From: Sphingobacteriales bacterium
GTDB taxonomy: Bacteria; Bacteroidota; Bacteroidia; Chitinophagales; UBA2359
Direction: 5' to 3'
NCBI GenBank assembly: GCA_016711295.1
Contig: JADJTE010000005.1
Location: 411,597 to 475,596 of the forward strand
Length of the DNA: 64,000 nt
Shown: positions 63,509 through 64,000 of the stretch, in pieces
Position numbering within the stretch: position 1 is the stretch's first letter
How the letters are laid out: every line of letters starts with the position of its first letter
Program-made: the position numbers and the translations under genes
Notes under the pieces: generated by a model
Databases searched by the model: none
Seen by the model: the letters and a program-made list of their open reading frames with translations, nothing else
Told to the model about the DNA's origin: nothing

Positions 63509-64000
63509 TTAATCGACCTTAATCATTTTTTCTTGCAATTTATTTCCTTCTTTGTCTTTTACTTGACAGATATACGTTCCGCTGGGAATGTTATGTGCAT
63601 AGAACTTAATGCTATTTGCTTCCATTGGCATCGATTTGTCCTCAAATAGCTGCTCTACGAGCTGTCCATTTAGGTCAAACACTTGATGCGGATATATTTG
63701 TTGGTCTCTGCCTTGACGGTGATATGGGTAAAATCGGCAAATGGGTTGGGTGCTATGTCGATTTGTAGGTCGGTATGCTCGTTGGTTTTGGTTCTTCCGT
63801 TGCTGGATTTGACCCAATACCAAGCCGTTACGGTTTCTACTCCGCAGGTGACAGTAACGCCATACCAAGCCCCTCCGGGCACGCCGCTGATGTCTTGGGT
63901 AGTAGCACCATTGCTCCACTGATAGGTATAATTTCCCGCACAATTTCCGCCCGCTACGGAGATATTGACCCCTCCGCTGGCCCGTTGGTGATAACCGCCC
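63509..64000 (-). CDS. T9SS cargo protein, C-terminal part only, one frameshift
   Basis: It enters from the right edge in a SprB-like repeat (YTYQWSNGATTQDISGVPGG), followed by WYGVTVTCGVETVTAWYWVK. A type A sorting domain follows (IDIAPNPFADFTHITVKAET); a shift near 63692 moves the frame to IRIKVFDLNGQLVEQLFEDK, and the end is PSGTYICQVKDKEGNKLQEK. It is paralogous to the C-terminus of the protein at 20729-23506 (shared WSNGATTQD, WYWV, PNPFA). The function is unknown; surface export is inferred. Confidence 0.8.
   Translation of the reverse strand, partial: GRLSPTGQRRGQYLRSGRKLCGKLYLSVEQWCYYPRHQRRARRGLVWRYCHLRSRNRNGLVLGQIQQRKNQNQRAYRPTNRHSTQPICRFYPYHRQGRDQQIYPHQVFDLNGQLVEQLFEDKSMPMEANSIKFYAHNIPSGTYICQVKDKEGNKLQEKMIKVD

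Overview
The window comes from a Bacteroidota genome, most likely from the gliding, type IX secretion (T9SS) branch (Saprospiria, Chitinophagia or Cytophagia; the sequence does not decide which). Signs are gliding-motility-type C-terminal (CHU_C) domains, T9SS type A sorting tails, SprB-like repeats, a DUF4249 lipoprotein, a BT_3928-like DoxX protein, a mevalonate-kinase-type GHMP kinase, and promoters with the Bacteroidota TAnnTTTG -7 element ahead of many genes. No rRNA, CRISPR array, phage or transposase gene was seen.

Layout. 1-9.1 kb: a multiheme cytochrome c running off the left edge, a DUF4249 lipoprotein, a giant SBBP/PKD/CHU_C surface protein and a secreted beta-lactamase-like serine hydrolase. 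9.2-14.3 kb: glutathione peroxidase, der (with a 62-codon acidic tract between its two GTPase domains), holA and a DoxX protein. 15-20.2 kb: group III truncated haemoglobin, TonB-dependent receptor, TMTC-like TPR membrane protein. 20.2-29.5 kb: a small secreted protein and two very large surface proteins. 30-37.4 kb: AlbA-type protein, tRNA-Pro, metallophosphoesterase, HIT hydrolase, RMD1/DUF155 protein, HMG-CoA lyase-like protein, GHMP kinase, YitT. 37.5-43.3 kb: a three-gene RND efflux operon. 43.7-46.4 kb: tmRNA, DUF1003, DUF2520 and a DnaQ-like exonuclease. 46.9-58.6 kb: MFS transporter, hemC-hemD fusion, LRR protein, gltX, TPR protein, CNNM/CBS protein, dnaN, LysM transglycosylase, rlmN. 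58.6-64 kb: nadR, ggt, a small cytochrome c, a secreted EEP nuclease and the C-terminus of another T9SS cargo protein.

Mobile DNA. The most notable find is a family of small non-autonomous elements (six full copies, 113-267 bp) with 12-13 bp terminal inverted repeats GTAACTATTTAG(G). Three copies are flanked by perfect 8-bp direct repeats and a fourth by a 7/8 match. GTAA ends plus 8-bp duplications fit IS66-family transposition. One copy sits inside a second repeat family, a mosaic of A modules and paired CCCC-GTA-GGGG hairpins, and an uninterrupted paralogue of the target site lies elsewhere in the window. The three mosaic clusters all occupy gaps between convergent genes.

Sequence quality. 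About 17 genes, including the normally essential der and holA, are broken by one or more frameshifts, often at homopolymers, while the protein on each side remains in good family register. I read most of these as sequencing or assembly indels, so coordinates for broken genes span the whole inferred gene. Real decay cannot be excluded for any single one.
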